Origin: Acidobacteriota bacterium
GTDB lineage: Bacteria; Acidobacteriota; Blastocatellia; RBC074
NCBI GenBank assembly: GCA_016196035.1
Contig: JACPYM010000031.1
Location: 62,001-126,000, forward strand
Reading direction: 5' to 3'
Length of the DNA: 64,000 nucleotides
Under the pieces are notes generated by a model. It had not been told where the DNA came from and made no database searches. It saw nothing but the letters and a program-made list of their open reading frames with translations. Below, in pieces: positions 1 to 7,933 of this stretch. Each line of letters opens with the position of its first letter. Within the stretch, counting starts at the first letter, position 1. Made by a program: the position numbers and the translations under genes.

Positions 1-1
1 G

Positions 2-166
2 ACCGGCGAAGAGTTGATCACCCTGAAAGGACACAGGGGCTGGCTCGCCAACAACGCCCTCGGTTTTTCGCCGGATGGCGGACTGCTGTTTACGGCTGAT
101 CACTCAAGGATGGTGAAATTTTGGCGCGCGGCGACGGAGCCGGAAGTGGTGGCGCGGCGGCGGTGA
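2..166 (+). CDS. WD40-repeat protein, C-terminal fragment
   Basis: Only the last 54 codons of this gene lie in the window; the start is upstream. The visible peptide contains the WD40 blade pattern GFSPDGGLLFTAD followed by VKFW, which is the end of a WD40 beta-propeller repeat, and then a short basic tail ending in RRR before TGA. WD40 propellers in bacteria usually act as protein-interaction scaffolds, often fused to kinases or caspase-like domains, but the N-terminal part that would tell is missing. The gene converges on the BNR protein, with only a long palindrome between the two stop codons. Confidence 0.7.
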   Translation, partial: TGEELITLKGHRGWLANNALGFSPDGGLLFTADHSRMVKFWRAATEPEVVARRR

Positions 167-167
167 T

Positions 168-272
168 CTGGGAGCGTAGCGCATCCCTGCCTGCGGGTTT
201 TGGCAAGTCGCGCTTTTCTCTTCAAAGCGCCGCTTCACAAGACCCGCAGGCAGGGATGCGCTACGCTCCCAG
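168..272. repeat. Long-arm intergenic palindrome 1
   Basis: Positions 168-198 and 242-272 are perfect 31-bp reverse complements separated by 43 bp. The element begins 2 bp after the WD40 stop and ends 8 bp before the stop of the convergent BNR gene, so it fills the space exactly. It could work as a bidirectional terminator, but neither arm is followed by a T run. Confidence 0.9.
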
Positions 273-280
273 AGGGCAGC

Positions 281-2962
281 TCACTTAATCGCAAGCGTCC
301 CGCTGTTGCTCGTTACGCCGCCGCGCGTGATCGTCAGCGTATACGTGCCCGTCGTGATGTTCGCGGGCAACTGCAGATTGAATTGATTGAGGCCCGCCAG
401 TCCTGGCGTAGTACCGGCGTAAAGTGTCGGGACAATCACTCCGTTCAGTCGCGTTGTGACACTCGCGTTAACATTGCCGCTCACATCGGTTGCGTCGCTT
501 CCCAAACCCGTGCCGAAAACCGCAATGATATTCGGCTCGCCGTTGGCCTGCTTCGCGTCGAAAGGGCCGAGAGTGAATCTGAGCGCGTCGAGCGCCGCCG
601 CCGCGCCCGCGCCGGTCGCATTGGTTGTGAAGATGGCGGGCGCCGTGGCTCGCACCTCCAACACCCCAGACACGCTGACGCCCGCGCCGTTGGTGATAGT
701 CACGGTCGTCGTGCCATTGGCCGTGCCAGCGGGGATTTGATAGTTGATCTGTCCCGCTGAAACGAAGAAGAGCGGCGCGGGGCGCTCAGTGCCGTTGGTG
801 TCCCTGACTTTGACCGATGTGCCTGCCAGCGTCAGCGGCAAAGGCAGCGCAGTGGCTGCGGCAGTACTTGTCGCCAAAGCCGTGCCGAAGGCCGCGACGA
901 TGGTCTTATCGGCAATCGCGCTCGGGCTGAAGCTCGCGGCGGAAACCGTCGCGAAAGCCGAAGTATCGTCCGGCTGAAAGAAGACGCCACTGCCCTGCGA
1001 AGCCAACACGACGCTGTTGCCGCTGACGGCGATCCGGCTGACCAGGCCGAACAGCCCGTCGTTATTGGCCTGCCACGTCGCGCCGTTGTCTTTGGACGAA
1101 TAACAACCAGCTCCCGTGCCCGCCACATAAAGCGTGCCGCCGCTGCGCGCGATGCTGTCATAAGCCGCATTGGTGAGCACGCGCGTCCACAGCCCGCCGC
1201 TGTCGGCGGAGCGGTACACGCCGTTGCCGCTGGTGAGAAAAAGCATGTCGCCAGCCACTTGCAAGCTGCGTGTAGTTTGCGTGGTCAGCCCCGTGTTGAT
1301 CGCCGTGAAGCTATTGCCGCCATCCATCGAACGAAACGCGCCTGCGCCGTTGGTGGCAACAAAAACGGCATTGTCGCGGAAGGCCAGCGACCAGATGTAG
1401 GCAGTGCCCGGCAAGCCGCTGGTTACTGGCGCGAAGTTCTCGCCGTTGTCCGCTGAGAGCCACAACCCTTTCGAGTCGAAGCCGAGATAAAGCTTGCCGC
1501 CGTTCGCGGCCAGCACGGTTGGGAAAGAATTGAAGTCAGCGGGCGGCAACCCTTTGCCCGCCGGCGTCCACGTTTCGCCGAAATCGGTCGAACGATACAA
1601 GCCAAAGGGCTGGTTCGTTGCAGTGTAAAGCGTGTTCCCGACTGCGCTCACGGCGCTGACGAAGGCGAAATAAGGCAAGCCGTTTTTCAACTGCCGCCAA
1701 GTCGCGCCGCTATCCGCCGTCACCCACAGACCGCCGCCGAGGCTGCTGACAAACACGCGGTTACCGAGCACGGCCACGTCGCTGGATGAGTATGACGAAC
1801 GCAGCCCTTTGTTTTTGAACTCGAGACTTGCGCCGTTGTCGTTCAGGCGAAGGACGCCGCCCGGCGTGCCTAGAAAGACGGTCGGGCCTTCGGCCAGCAG
1901 GTCGTAGATGATTTGCGAAAACGGCAGCCGCATTTTCTGCGTCCAGGTCGCGCCGTTGTCGGTCGAGACATAGAGTGTGGACTCAGCGTCCGGCGCAGCC
2001 GAAGCGAACAAGGCGGTATAGACCGTCGCCCCGCTGGCGAAAGGCGCATAGGTGAAGTTGCTACCGACGGGCGGCAGGCCGCTGGCTATCTGCCAGGTCT
2101 GGCCGCCATTCTCAGACGACAGCAAGCCCACCGTAGAGCCGAGGAAAACCTTGTTATTACTGGTCGCCAGCGCGAAGGGGATTCCGCCCAGCAAGGCTTG
2201 CGCCTCTACCTTCGTCCAGTTCAGGCCGTTGTCAGTGGAGCGGTAAAGTTCCGGCGTGGCGGCGGCGGCGTTGCGCAACAGCAGCGCGTTGTTGCTAAAG
2301 GCCAGCCCGCCCGCCAAGGTGACTGAAATCGCACTCGGCAAGCCGTTGGTCAGCCGCGTCCAACTGTCGCCGTTGTTGGTTGAGCCGAACAACTCGCCGT
2401 TGAAAGTGACGGCAAAGAGATTGGCGCCGTTGACCAGAAAGTCTTGAATCGAGCGCGGCGCGGGAAAGCCATTGTTGATCGCCGTCCACGTTTGCCCATT
2501 GTCATTCGAACGGTAAACACCGCCGCCCGTTCCGCCGAAATTCGTGCCCAGAAACAGCGTGGTGCTATTGGCAGCTAAGGCGCTGACGCCGCGCCCGATC
2601 AGCAAACCGTTGTTAGTCGTGCGCGCCCAGTTTTCGCCATTGTCGTCGGAAAACCACAGCCCGCCGAAGGTGCCCATAAACAAACGTTGTCCGCGCCGCA
2701 GTAAGGCAAAAGCATTGCCTGTCTCCGGCCCGGACGATTGCACCCACGTGGCATTCGGCGCGGCAGCATAGTTTTCGGCGGCTTCAGCCGCGGCTGTTTG
2801 GCTGGACACTGATGCGCTTTTAGCGAGTCGGTGCAACTGTTGATCCAGCCACCCCCAGGCAGGCGGTGGCGGCGGCGTGGGCGATTGCGCCTGACTGAAG
2901 GTGAGCGAAAAAGACAGCACGATCAATAACGCAATGGCGCTGCTCAAAGATTGCTGACGCAT
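281..2962 (-). CDS. Secreted BNR/Ycf48-like beta-propeller protein with TIGR03437 domain
   Basis: An 893-residue protein predicted to be exported. The chosen ATG at 2962 follows AAGGAG with good spacing and opens a signal peptide (MRQQSLSS, then a long hydrophobic run ending near SQAQS); a longer reading frame to 3055 lacks these. Residues of about 70-660 hold many Asp-box/BNR repeats of the form S-x-D-x-G-x-x-W (for example STDNGLNW and SADNGENF), which fold as a beta-propeller of the sialidase/Ycf48 type. The last 220 residues form a TIGR03437 domain (PLFFVSAGQINYQIP and NQFNLQLP motifs), typical of secreted acidobacterial proteins. There is no sialidase catalytic signature, so a binding or structural role outside the cell is likely. 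The substrate is unknown. Confidence 0.88.
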   Translation of the reverse strand: MRQQSLSSAIALLIVLSFSLTFSQAQSPTPPPPPAWGWLDQQLHRLAKSASVSSQTAAAEAAENYAAAPNATWVQSSGPETGNAFALLRRGQRLFMGTFGGLWFSDDNGENWARTTNNGLLIGRGVSALAANSTTLFLGTNFGGTGGGVYRSNDNGQTWTAINNGFPAPRSIQDFLVNGANLFAVTFNGELFGSTNNGDSWTRLTNGLPSAISVTLAGGLAFSNNALLLRNAAAATPELYRSTDNGLNWTKVEAQALLGGIPFALATSNNKVFLGSTVGLLSSENGGQTWQIASGLPPVGSNFTYAPFASGATVYTALFASAAPDAESTLYVSTDNGATWTQKMRLPFSQIIYDLLAEGPTVFLGTPGGVLRLNDNGASLEFKNKGLRSSYSSSDVAVLGNRVFVSSLGGGLWVTADSGATWRQLKNGLPYFAFVSAVSAVGNTLYTATNQPFGLYRSTDFGETWTPAGKGLPPADFNSFPTVLAANGGKLYLGFDSKGLWLSADNGENFAPVTSGLPGTAYIWSLAFRDNAVFVATNGAGAFRSMDGGNSFTAINTGLTTQTTRSLQVAGDMLFLTSGNGVYRSADSGGLWTRVLTNAAYDSIARSGGTLYVAGTGAGCYSSKDNGATWQANNDGLFGLVSRIAVSGNSVVLASQGSGVFFQPDDTSAFATVSAASFSPSAIADKTIVAAFGTALATSTAAATALPLPLTLAGTSVKVRDTNGTERPAPLFFVSAGQINYQIPAGTANGTTTVTITNGAGVSVSGVLEVRATAPAIFTTNATGAGAAAALDALRFTLGPFDAKQANGEPNIIAVFGTGLGSDATDVSGNVNASVTTRLNGVIVPTLYAGTTPGLAGLNQFNLQLPANITTGTYTLTITRGGVTSNSGTLAIK

Positions 2963-3377
2963 AAGTTTCTCCTTGTTTGTGGTGATCCGGCACGTCAAAG
3001 CGGCACACGTTGACCTTTTGCACAGTGCGCCCGCAGCCGCTTGCAGCTTAAACAAACGGATAACGACGCGGGCATTGGAGCGGCCAGGCGCGCCTCCAAA
3101 TTTCCTTGGCGGTTATTCGACTCCTATCAAGTAAGACGAAATGCGCGTGCGGGAACTGCCAAATGCGCGCAAGTTTTTTGGCGCAGGCGCGGCCCTTGGC
3201 TGTTGGCTTGGCGGCGAACGATCACGCGTGTGACAAAGACCGATGGACTGCCAACCGCCAACCGCCAGCCGCTAACTATTTTTTGCCACCGGAAAAACTT
3301 CTCAACGTTTAATCACTCAGGCCCGTAGAGCTAAGCGAACAGGCAAGCAACCAAGTAAGCAGGTGGAGATGCAACCC
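2963..3377. other. Divergent intergenic region with degenerate palindrome
   Basis: This 415-bp space separates the divergent BNR and sigma-factor genes and should hold both promoters. Around 3196-3214 and 3250-3271 there are related GC-rich arms made of repeated GGCTGTTGGCTTGGCGG-like words and their complement, a weaker relative of the palindromes seen elsewhere. A GGAAAAACTT stretch near 3292 vaguely resembles an ECF-type -35 box, but no convincing partner box is seen. No gene is supported here. Confidence 0.45.
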
Positions 3378-4031
3378 ATGCCCGGCGAGATCGCGGAATT
3401 TGTGCTGATGGCTGACAACTTGAATTTGCGCACGGCCAACGACGCCGCTACCGACGCGCACGCCCGTTGCATCGCGCGCGCCAAGGCAGGTGACCGCGTC
3501 GCCTTCGATCAACTGATGATGCAGCACGAGCGGCGCGTGGTGGCGCTGGCCTGGCGCTTGCTCGGCACACCCGAAGACGCCCGCGATGCGGCGCAGGAAG
3601 CGTTTTTGCGCCTGTTCAAACACCTGCACCAATACGACGCGGCGCAGGATTTCAACGGCTGGCTCTATCGCATCGTCGTCAACGTCTGCCGCGACTTGCA
3701 ACGCAAACGGGGCCGCCACGGCCTTTCGTTCGAGGCGGAATTGGAAGCGGGCAATGTGCGCGAACCGCTCAGCAGCGACGATGCCGAAGCGGCTACGTTG
3801 TTGACGCAGGAACGCGCGATCATTCAACGCGCGCTGGCGACCTTGAGCGAGAAAGAGCGCCGCGCGTTGGTCTTGCGCGATCTGGAAGAGTTGCCGACCG
3901 AAGAGGTCGCGCGGATATTAGGTTCTTCGCCCACGACCGTGCGTTCGCAGATCAGCACGGCGCGCGTGAAGATCAGGGCGTTTCGTGCCAAGTTGTTAGA
4001 ACGCGGGTTGAAGGCGAAAGGGAAGCATTAG
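3378..4031 (+). CDS. ECF-type RNA polymerase sigma factor
   Basis: A protein of about 217 residues of the sigma-70 extracytoplasmic-function family. Region 2 is visible at [14 protein letters not shown] with the -10 recognition helix after it, and region 4 at [19 protein letters not shown] with the helix-turn-helix [17 protein letters not shown]. It would direct RNA polymerase to a small set of stress- or envelope-related promoters. The ATG at 3378 is preferred because GGTGGAG lies 9 bp upstream; GTG 3363 and ATG 3369 are also in frame. The anti-sigma gene begins 18 bp after the stop, so the two form an operon and the sigma factor is probably held inactive by its neighbour. Confidence 0.9.
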   Translation: MPGEIAEFVLMADNLNLRTANDAATDAHARCIARAKAGDRVAFDQLMMQHERRVVALAWRLLGTPEDARDAAQEAFLRLFKHLHQYDAAQDFNGWLYRIVVNVCRDLQRKRGRHGLSFEAELEAGNVREPLSSDDAEAATLLTQERAIIQRALATLSEKERRALVLRDLEELPTEEVARILGSSPTTVRSQISTARVKIRAFRAKLLERGLKAKGKH

Positions 4032-4049
4032 TTGGAAAGTGAGGCCCCA

Positions 4050-4832
4050 ATGGACTGCACACGAGTGGAAGAATTGTTAGCGTTATTCAGCGGCGACGAC
4101 CTGGACGCGCGCCAAACCGAACAGGTGCGTGTGCATGTGGCCACATGCCCTGCGTGTCAGGCGCAAGCAGATGAATTGGCGGCCAGCCACGCCTGGTTGC
4201 GAGCCGTGCCGCCACCGCAATTCGATGAGGCGTTTTATGCCGGCTTGCGGCAAGCGGTGTTGTGCGCGTTACCGCCAGTTAAGGAGGAGGGAGGCCGCTT
4301 TGCCTGGCTGACCGGATTATGGCCGCAATGGCGCTGGCAGCCGGTTTGGGCAGCGGTGGCGGCGGCCTTGTTACTGGTTATTGGTTGGGCGGTTTATCGG
4401 AATGTCGTTGGCAAGTCGCAAGGCACGTCATCGGTCTATACCGTGGTGAGGCCCTCGCCCACGACTCCTGCTGTAGCGACGCCTTCGCCTGCGGCTCCTC
4501 CGCCTGACGTGCAGAAGGTCTCTGGCCTTCCGGGGCAAGGCTTACTTTCTTACCGGGGCTATGCCCCTGACCGGTCGGGGCGTAGCCCCAAAAATTCAAA
4601 CGTCACAACACCGGGAGGTCGTAGACCTCCCGCACATCAGGCGGCAGAGCCGCAGGGGGGGGCACCGAGGGGCAACACGGTTGCGCAAAACATGAGTGTG
4701 ACCAACTCCGCGCCAGTTCCAGAACCTGAAATGATGCGCATGGAAATTCAAACGGCGGATCCCAACATTCGCATCATCTGGCTGACGCCCAAAGCAACAG
4801 CCATGAACCCCACGGAACCGCAGACCAGATAG
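4050..4832 (+). CDS. Zinc-finger anti-sigma factor, membrane-spanning
   Basis: A 260-residue protein that begins with a zf-HC2 anti-sigma domain: an N-terminal Cys in MDCTRVEELL and the H-x3-C-x2-C motif HVATCPAC. One transmembrane helix (WAAVAAALLLVIGWAVY, about residues 97-115) follows, then an extracytoplasmic tail rich in Pro, Gly and Ser. This is the layout of ZAS-type anti-sigma factors that bind the cytoplasmic ECF sigma and release it after an envelope signal. ATG 4050 is chosen over TTG 4032 because a GAGG site precedes it. The linker between about residues 155 and 203 is encoded by a run of short DNA hairpins (4514-4653) and looks like inserted low-complexity sequence. Confidence 0.87.
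   Translation: MDCTRVEELLALFSGDDLDARQTEQVRVHVATCPACQAQADELAASHAWLRAVPPPQFDEAFYAGLRQAVLCALPPVKEEGGRFAWLTGLWPQWRWQPVWAAVAAALLLVIGWAVYRNVVGKSQGTSSVYTVVRPSPTTPAVATPSPAAPPPDVQKVSGLPGQGLLSYRGYAPDRSGRSPKNSNVTTPGGRRPPAHQAAEPQGGAPRGNTVAQNMSVTNSAPVPEPEMMRMEIQTADPNIRIIWLTPKATAMNPTEPQTR
4514..4653. repeat. Array of short triloop hairpins inside the anti-sigma gene
   Basis: Within 140 bp of coding sequence there are at least four compact palindromes with 3-nt loops: GGGGC-TAT-GCCCC at 4555-4567, GGGGC-GTA-GCCCC at 4577-4589, GGGAGGTC-GTA-GACCTCCC at 4613-4631 and GCGGC-AGA-GCCGC at 4641-4653. A fifth, looser one (GAAGG/CCTTC) lies at 4514-4530. The array keeps the reading frame open and encodes the low-complexity extracytoplasmic linker. 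Confidence 0.75.
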
Positions 4833-4859
4833 CAAAAAACAATGAAGGAGACGAACGTT

Positions 4860-5684
4860 ATGAAAGCAAAAATGATCTCGTTGGTGTTGTTGCTGGCATT
4901 GACCGGCAGCGCCTTGGCGCAAGCCAACTCCGAGCCAAAGAAAGAGCAACCGCCGATGAGTTGCAATGTCAACGAGCAGATCGTCAAACTGCTGGAAGTC
5001 AAACACCGGCCAACCAACACACTGCGCGATGTCTTGCAGGGCTTGCTCAGCGGCACAGGCGGCAGCAACATCCGGGACAATGCGCAAACCAAGACGATCA
5101 CCGTGCGCGATTGCCCGGCCAACATCACCGTGATCGAACAGGCGCTGGCAAAGCTTGACGTGCCGGAACAATCGCCCGCCAATATGGAATTCCAACTGCA
5201 TTTGCTGGCGGCTTCGGCCAAACCGGTGGAGGCGACGGCCACAATGCCCAAAGCGCTTGAGCCGGTGGTGACGCAACTCAAGGCCACGCTCAAGTATGCG
5301 CACTATCGCTATGTTTATTCGGCGCTCAATCGCATCAGCAATGGCAGCCGCGTCGAATCGAGCGGCGTGACAGGGGAGCTTTTCCCTGCGCCGCCGGGCG
5401 TGTCGAATGCGCCGGGCAATCCGTCCTTCTATCAATATCAGCTTTCCAACGTGAAGTTTACGCAGGATGGGAACGGCAAAGATTCGGTGCAGATTGAGCA
5501 GTTCCGCTTCGGCATCAGCGTGCCGATTCAAATTGGCGAGCCTGGCAAGGTGCAATACCGCGACATTGGGTTGACGACGCCGCTCAGCATCCGCGAAGGC
5601 GAATTGGCGGTGGTCGGCACCGCGAACATCAGCGGTTCGGATGAAGCGATGATCGTGGTGGTGTCTGTCAAAAAGCTGAAATGA
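4860..5684 (+). CDS. Exported secretin-N-like protein of unknown function
   Basis: A 274-residue protein with a signal peptide (MKAKMISLVLLLALTGSALAQ). ATG 4860 is preferred because AAGGAG lies 7-8 bp upstream; ATG 4842 has no such site. Residues of about 35-105 (VKLLEVKHRPTNTLRDVL, then NAQTKTITVRDCPANI and VIEQALAKLDVPE) resemble the short N-domains of type II/III secretion secretins, in which a degenerate beta-alpha-beta fold ends with a lambda-D-x-P motif. No secretin pore domain follows; the C-terminal half is predicted to be mostly beta-rich and I do not recognise it. It is third in the sigma/anti-sigma operon, 27 bp after the anti-sigma stop, and is probably an envelope protein controlled by that sigma factor. 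Its function is not known. Confidence 0.65.
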   Translation: MKAKMISLVLLLALTGSALAQANSEPKKEQPPMSCNVNEQIVKLLEVKHRPTNTLRDVLQGLLSGTGGSNIRDNAQTKTITVRDCPANITVIEQALAKLDVPEQSPANMEFQLHLLAASAKPVEATATMPKALEPVVTQLKATLKYAHYRYVYSALNRISNGSRVESSGVTGELFPAPPGVSNAPGNPSFYQYQLSNVKFTQDGNGKDSVQIEQFRFGISVPIQIGEPGKVQYRDIGLTTPLSIREGELAVVGTANISGSDEAMIVVVSVKKLK

Positions 5685-5699
5685 GCTAGCGTAAAAACA

Positions 5700-5798
5700 G
5701 TACGGGGAGCGTGAGCGACCTGAGCCTTGGCGAATGGCGGATTGAGAAAACCCAAGCACTCTAATTGCCAAGGCCCAGGTCGCTCACGCTCCCCGTAC
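5700..5798. repeat. Long-arm intergenic palindrome 2
   Basis: Positions 5700-5731 and 5767-5798 are 32-nt reverse complements with one mismatch, around a 35-bp spacer. The element sits between the stops of two convergent genes (5684 and 5810) and is followed by TTTT on the plus strand, so a terminator role in at least one direction is plausible. Confidence 0.9.
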
Positions 5799-5809
5799 CG
5801 TTTTATTCG

Positions 5810-6679
5810 TCAGCGTTTGTCCGCCAGCAACGTTACCCGGCGCGGATCGTGCGCGGGCTTGTTATTAAATATCCGTTGCAACCAGCCTTGCTTTTTAGGC
5901 TCGATCAATCGTTTTAGTCGTGGCATCACCTTGCGCGCGGCGGCTTCGCCGGCGGCGATCATTTCGGCTGCTTTGGTCAGATCATCGGGGCGCACGTGCC
6001 GGATTTCGGGGCGAATGACCAGATCGGCGTCCTGATAAAGATAGCTGACCGAACTGCGACCCATAATCGCCAGCGCTTGCGACATCACGGTCAGCAGATG
6101 CGTCGGTTCGGGAATGGGCAGGTGCTGCGAATTGACATCCACGGCGATGACGATGTCCGCGCCCATGGTGCGCGCGACGGCGGCGGGAAGGTGGCCCACG
6201 AGGCCGCCATCCACCATCATCCGCCCGTTGACCATGACCGGCGTATAAAAGATCGGCAGCGCGCAACTCGCCCGAATCGCCAGCGGCAAACTGCCTTCGG
6301 TAAAGACGACCATCCGGCCCGTTTGCAGATCGCAGGCGACCGCGCCGAAAGGCATGCGCAGTTTTTCGAATTCGCTGACCTGAAAGTTTTTGCGCACATA
6401 GTCTTCGGTGCGTTCGCTGCTGTTGAAGCCGAGTTTGGAAACGGTCACGCGGCCCAGCAGGCTCCAGCGAATGTTCAGGGCAAGTTGTTCGATTTGATCG
6501 GCTGACAAGCCCGAAGCATACGCGCCGCCGATCAGCGAGCCGACGCTGGTGCCGGCGATCAGGTCAATCGGAATGTGGTTCTTTTCGAATTCGCGCAGCA
6601 CGCCGACGTGGGCGCAACCACGGGCCATGCCGCCGCCGAGGGCCAGGCCGATGCGTGGACGCTGTGGACTGTTGGGCAT
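5810..6679 (-). CDS. Patatin-like phospholipase (RssA/NTE type)
   Basis: A 289-residue acyl hydrolase. The oxyanion loop GGGMARG is at residues 15-21, the nucleophile elbow GTSVGS places the catalytic Ser at 45, and the DGG motif places the catalytic Asp at 157, giving the complete Ser-Asp dyad of patatin enzymes. There is no signal peptide or membrane helix, so it is cytoplasmic or peripheral. Family members hydrolyse phospholipid or lysophospholipid acyl esters; the real substrate cannot be told from sequence. A C-terminal basic extension of about 40 residues follows the core. It is convergent with the secretin-N-like gene and upstream of nothing obviously related. Confidence 0.9.
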   Translation of the reverse strand: MPNSPQRPRIGLALGGGMARGCAHVGVLREFEKNHIPIDLIAGTSVGSLIGGAYASGLSADQIEQLALNIRWSLLGRVTVSKLGFNSSERTEDYVRKNFQVSEFEKLRMPFGAVACDLQTGRMVVFTEGSLPLAIRASCALPIFYTPVMVNGRMMVDGGLVGHLPAAVARTMGADIVIAVDVNSQHLPIPEPTHLLTVMSQALAIMGRSSVSYLYQDADLVIRPEIRHVRPDDLTKAAEMIAAGEAAARKVMPRLKRLIEPKKQGWLQRIFNNKPAHDPRRVTLLADKR

Positions 6680-6762
6680 ACGGTTTCTTGTCGCCTCCCG
6701 CGCGGCATTCTATGCATAAGACGCAGGCTTGGGAAGAGAGTGCGCCCTCGCGGGCTGGCGCC

Positions 6763-7065
6763 TCAGGCTTGGCCGCGCAACTTCGCCAGCCACCAGCGCA
6801 AGCCGACCAGCAGAAAGCGCCAGTCTTTGAAAAATTCCGGCGGTTGGCCCTCAAACCAGTGCCCGATGAATTGCAGCACCCAGCCGATGACAAAGAGGCT
6901 TAGCGCCAAGTAGAAGAGGCTGCCCACGAAAATTCCTGTTAGTGCCAGCAGCAGCGAGATTGCAATGAGCGGTATGCCAAGAGTGTGGCAGAGCCGATTG
7001 ACCGGGTGTTGATGACTTTGGGCGTATTCCGCGACCCACGCATTCCAGGGTTTGCCAGCGAGCAT
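6763..7065 (-). CDS. Mpo1-like (DUF962) small membrane protein
   Basis: A 100-residue protein with the DUF962/Mpo1 signature: an N-terminal AWVAEYAQSH, HPVNRLCH with conserved histidines, two hydrophobic segments in the middle, and GHWFEGQPPEF near the end. Yeast Mpo1 is an iron(II)-dependent dioxygenase of 2-hydroxy fatty acids; bacterial members are mostly uncharacterised, so an oxygenase role here is inference. ATG 7065 is chosen because GGAG lies 6 bp upstream; an ATG 15 bp earlier (7080) and a longer frame to 7170 run into the palindrome. The four histidines expected for iron binding appear to be kept. Confidence 0.8.
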   Translation of the reverse strand: MLAGKPWNAWVAEYAQSHQHPVNRLCHTLGIPLIAISLLLALTGIFVGSLFYLALSLFVIGWVLQFIGHWFEGQPPEFFKDWRFLLVGLRWWLAKLRGQA

Positions 7066-7120
7066 GGTGTTCTCCGTCATTAGATCGGTTTTGAATTCAG
7101 TGTACGGGAAGACCGCGCTG

Positions 7121-7218
7121 CGGAACAGTACCGCGCACGTGAGCAAGCCGAGCTTTGGCGGTTTAGCCAAAGGGGCAAGGTTGATACGCCGCTTGCTGAC
7201 GCGCGCGGTACTGTTCCG
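7121..7218. repeat. Long-arm intergenic palindrome 3
   Basis: Positions 7121-7148 and 7191-7218 are 28-nt reverse complements with two mismatches. The core GTACCGCGC...GAGCAAGC is shared with palindrome 9 at 22564-22652, so the two belong to one arm family. It lies upstream of the Mpo1-like gene and downstream of the VOC gene. Confidence 0.87.
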
Positions 7219-7259
7219 GCGTCACTTGCCACGCCGTAATTTCCACTGGCAGCGCCAAC

Positions 7260-7640
7260 CTATGCCTCTTGCCCGAATTGCAGCAAGTAGCCGTTGCAAT
7301 CGCGAATCCCGAACTCGCGCATCCCGAAATCAAAAGTCTCCAGCGGATATTCGACCGTGACCGTGTCTTTCAACTCAGCCCAGACGGCGGCAACATCGTC
7401 GGGGTAAAAGTAAAGTGCGCCGGTCAGCAACGGTGTCGTGGCGGCGCTGAATTCGCGGCGGTGCTCATTCCGCAACGAGAACATGAGTTCGACCGGGCCA
7501 TTGCGCAGCGTTGCCCAGCACGGTTGCTGGGCGTCGGGCCAGACGTTCTGGCAAACGAAGCCGAGCTTTTCGGTGTAGAACTGAATGGTCTCAGCCAAGT
7601 CATTGGTTTCAAGCATGGGAATCAGATTGGTTAAGCGCAT
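7260..7640 (-). CDS. VOC-family (glyoxalase/bleomycin-resistance fold) protein
   Basis: A 126-residue protein with one vicinal-oxygen-chelate domain made of two beta-alpha-beta3 modules: the first opens with LIPMLETNDLAETIQFY and the second with GALYFYPDDVAAVW and closes with FGIRDCNGYLLQF. Short VOC proteins of this kind act as dioxygenases, isomerases or drug-binding proteins. The metal ligands are hard to assign; the final E of the usual G-x-x-L-E-F is replaced by Q in YLLQF, so enzymatic activity is uncertain. It appears to be transcribed alone, on the minus strand. Confidence 0.82.
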   Translation of the reverse strand: MRLTNLIPMLETNDLAETIQFYTEKLGFVCQNVWPDAQQPCWATLRNGPVELMFSLRNEHRREFSAATTPLLTGALYFYPDDVAAVWAELKDTVTVEYPLETFDFGMREFGIRDCNGYLLQFGQEA

Positions 7641-7739
7641 AGGGTTCCTTTGCGAGCAAGTTTGTCAGCGGCTGGCATTATAAACACGCGGTTGGTTCCG
7701 TAAACCCGACTTGCCCTTGTAGCGTTTTCCCCCAAACCC

Positions 7740-7768
7740 GTGACGCTTGGGGGCGTGCGTGCTACAAT
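7740..7768 (+). promoter_or_regulatory. Candidate sigma-70 promoter for the PIN-TRAM gene
   Basis: GTGACG at 7740-7745 and TACAAT at 7763-7768 are separated by 17 bp. The -10 box matches 5 of 6 consensus bases and the -35 box 4 of 6. Transcription would start about 160 bp before the PIN-TRAM ATG at 7934. The call is by eye. Confidence 0.45.
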
Positions 7769-7933
7769 CCGCGCCGTTTTAGAACCATGAGCTTTGCTCG
7801 AACAATTTTTTCATTGCTTCATCGTTCACCATGAAAAACAGCAAGCGGCCTGCGATGCGCTCTTCATACCCTTTTCACTATACAGTTGCAGCAAGCCGAT
7901 TGCCCTCTTCGTTTTGTCGTTATATGAGGTCTT

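Noticed and set aside
200-760. Plus-strand ORF of 186 codons opposite the BNR gene
   Set aside because: It is antisense to the TIGR03437 domain, begins inside palindrome 1 and has an Arg-rich composition typical of shadow frames.
3290-3330. ECF-type promoter for autoregulation of the sigma operon
   Set aside because: GGAAAAACTT is a weak match and no -10 element at a fitting distance is convincing.
4596-5771. Minus-strand ORF of 391 codons across the sigma operon
   Set aside because: It runs opposite clear protein-coding genes and is rich in His, Arg and Cys with no motif; a shadow.
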